64,000 nucleotides of DNA. Source: CAVSVP01 sp963731125. Its GTDB lineage: Bacteria > Pseudomonadota > Gammaproteobacteria > Competibacterales > Competibacteraceae. The notes under the pieces were generated by a model. It did not search any database. It was not told the DNA's origin and saw only the letters and a list, made by a program, of their open reading frames with translations. Below are positions 63,582 to 64,000 of this stretch, piece after piece (the stretch's first letter is position 1; each line of letters opens with the position of its first letter). The stretch lies in assembly GCA_963731125.1 (NCBI GenBank), contig CAVSVP010000016.1, positions 62,001 to 126,000 on the forward strand, in the 5' to 3' direction. The position numbers and the translations under genes were made by a program.

Positions 63582-64000
63582 TTAGTTTGCCGGAGAAGAA
63601 GGGCTATGCTGTCTACGTTTGACTTGCACGCGGAGTGTACGGATTTGTCGTTGGGTCAGCTTGAATCGCCAGGGCATGCCGGGCCCAGAGTGGCTGCCTT
63701 GGAGCTGTCCCTGTTGCAGCCAACGGTGGACCGTGGCTTTGCTCACGGCTAACATTTCCATCACGCCGCGGATCGTATACGTGCCATCGTTCCAGCGTAA
63801 CCCGTCTGATGACAAATCCCCCACCTTGATATTCGCTAGGTTCCAGCGCTTACGCAGATGCCAGATATTGTTTTGTTGAAACGCGCTGCCACGCGTCGTT
63901 CGGTAGCCCTCAGCATTGAGCGTAACGGCGATTTGTTGGTCGGTCTTTTTCTCGGCGTGCAGTTGTCGAATCCGTGTTTCTATTCGCTCACCGTCCACGT
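63582..64000 (-). CDS. Recombinase-like protein, C-terminal part (runs off the window)
   Basis: At least 138 residues with two DNA-binding units: IRQLHAEKKTDQQIAVTLNA with EGYRTTRGSAFQQNNIWHLR, as in the C-terminal part of serine recombinases and transposon resolvases; and YTIRGVMEMLAVSKATVHRW followed by LQQGQLQGSHSGPGMPWRFK, an excisionase/MerR-like helix-turn-helix. The end is basic. The catalytic domain would be to the right of the window, so the assignment is provisional. The GTG at 63998 is not claimed as the start. Confidence 0.6.
   Translation of the reverse strand, partial: VDGERIETRIRQLHAEKKTDQQIAVTLNAEGYRTTRGSAFQQNNIWHLRKRWNLANIKVGDLSSDGLRWNDGTYTIRGVMEMLAVSKATVHRWLQQGQLQGSHSGPGMPWRFKLTQRQIRTLRVQVKRRQHSPSSPAN

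Overview
The window looks like a chromosomal segment of a gammaproteobacterium of about 50% GC. The evidence is indirect: a Pseudomonas-type REP sequence, a periplasmic Cu/Zn superoxide dismutase, AsmA, ChaB, PpsA, PtsP, RhlE, a LysR/DUF1127 locus and a cytochrome P460 of the kind seen in ammonia and methane oxidisers. No rRNA or tRNA gene is visible, so genus is not claimed.

Positions 1-31 kb are mostly ordinary chromosome with an envelope and stress flavour: a Na+/H+ antiporter, secreted SodC, an AsmA protein, a two-domain PRC-barrel protein with a Gln-rich linker, a secreted protein with an internal duplication whose leader carries two stop codons, DUF1206 and AI-2E type membrane proteins, a ferritin-like protein, PEP synthase, SH3 and ChaB proteins, a TVP38 membrane protein, a secreted esterase, a COG2187-type kinase and a PhoX-like phosphatase. 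At 23.1-25.5 kb an ECF sigma factor, its zinc anti-sigma factor and a cytochrome P460 lie between a complete carboxymuconolactone decarboxylase-like gene and an inverted, internally deleted copy of the same gene. GNAT, FAD-oxidoreductase, CIA30, SAM-decarboxylase-like, YHS and DUF2905 genes follow, with fossils (methyltransferase, DUF378, TIR) and short palindromic elements between them.

Positions 31-36.1 kb hold a LysR regulator and three diverged copies of one ~70-bp sequence. The first is the LysR upstream region; each copy lies near a very small gene (DUF1127 types). An ISKra4 element with a 9-bp target duplication sits beside one copy. Positions 36.9-47 kb return to housekeeping genes: ptsP, rhlE plus an RNA-binding protein, a lipase-like hydrolase pair, and a leftward run prs / guanylate-kinase-like / CHAD / pncB that fits PRPP and NAD salvage.

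Positions 47.8-64 kb are a nested insertion zone. An IS630 with an internal deletion lies upstream of a two-gene unit (221-aa protein plus a large zinc-ribbon transposase-like protein). The large gene is split by a 1.65-kb IS with a 9-bp target duplication and then cut by the 5' end of a group II intron. That intron is broken by an IS110/IS1111 element with a second, 5'-truncated tandem copy. Next come an AT-rich MITE-like element, an ISAzo13 element carrying a second ISAzo13 inside its transposase gene, and a leftward group II intron whose reverse transcriptase has an amber codon and whose RNA part is interrupted by a second ISKra4-type element. A clear intron domain V and the end of a recombinase-like gene close the window.
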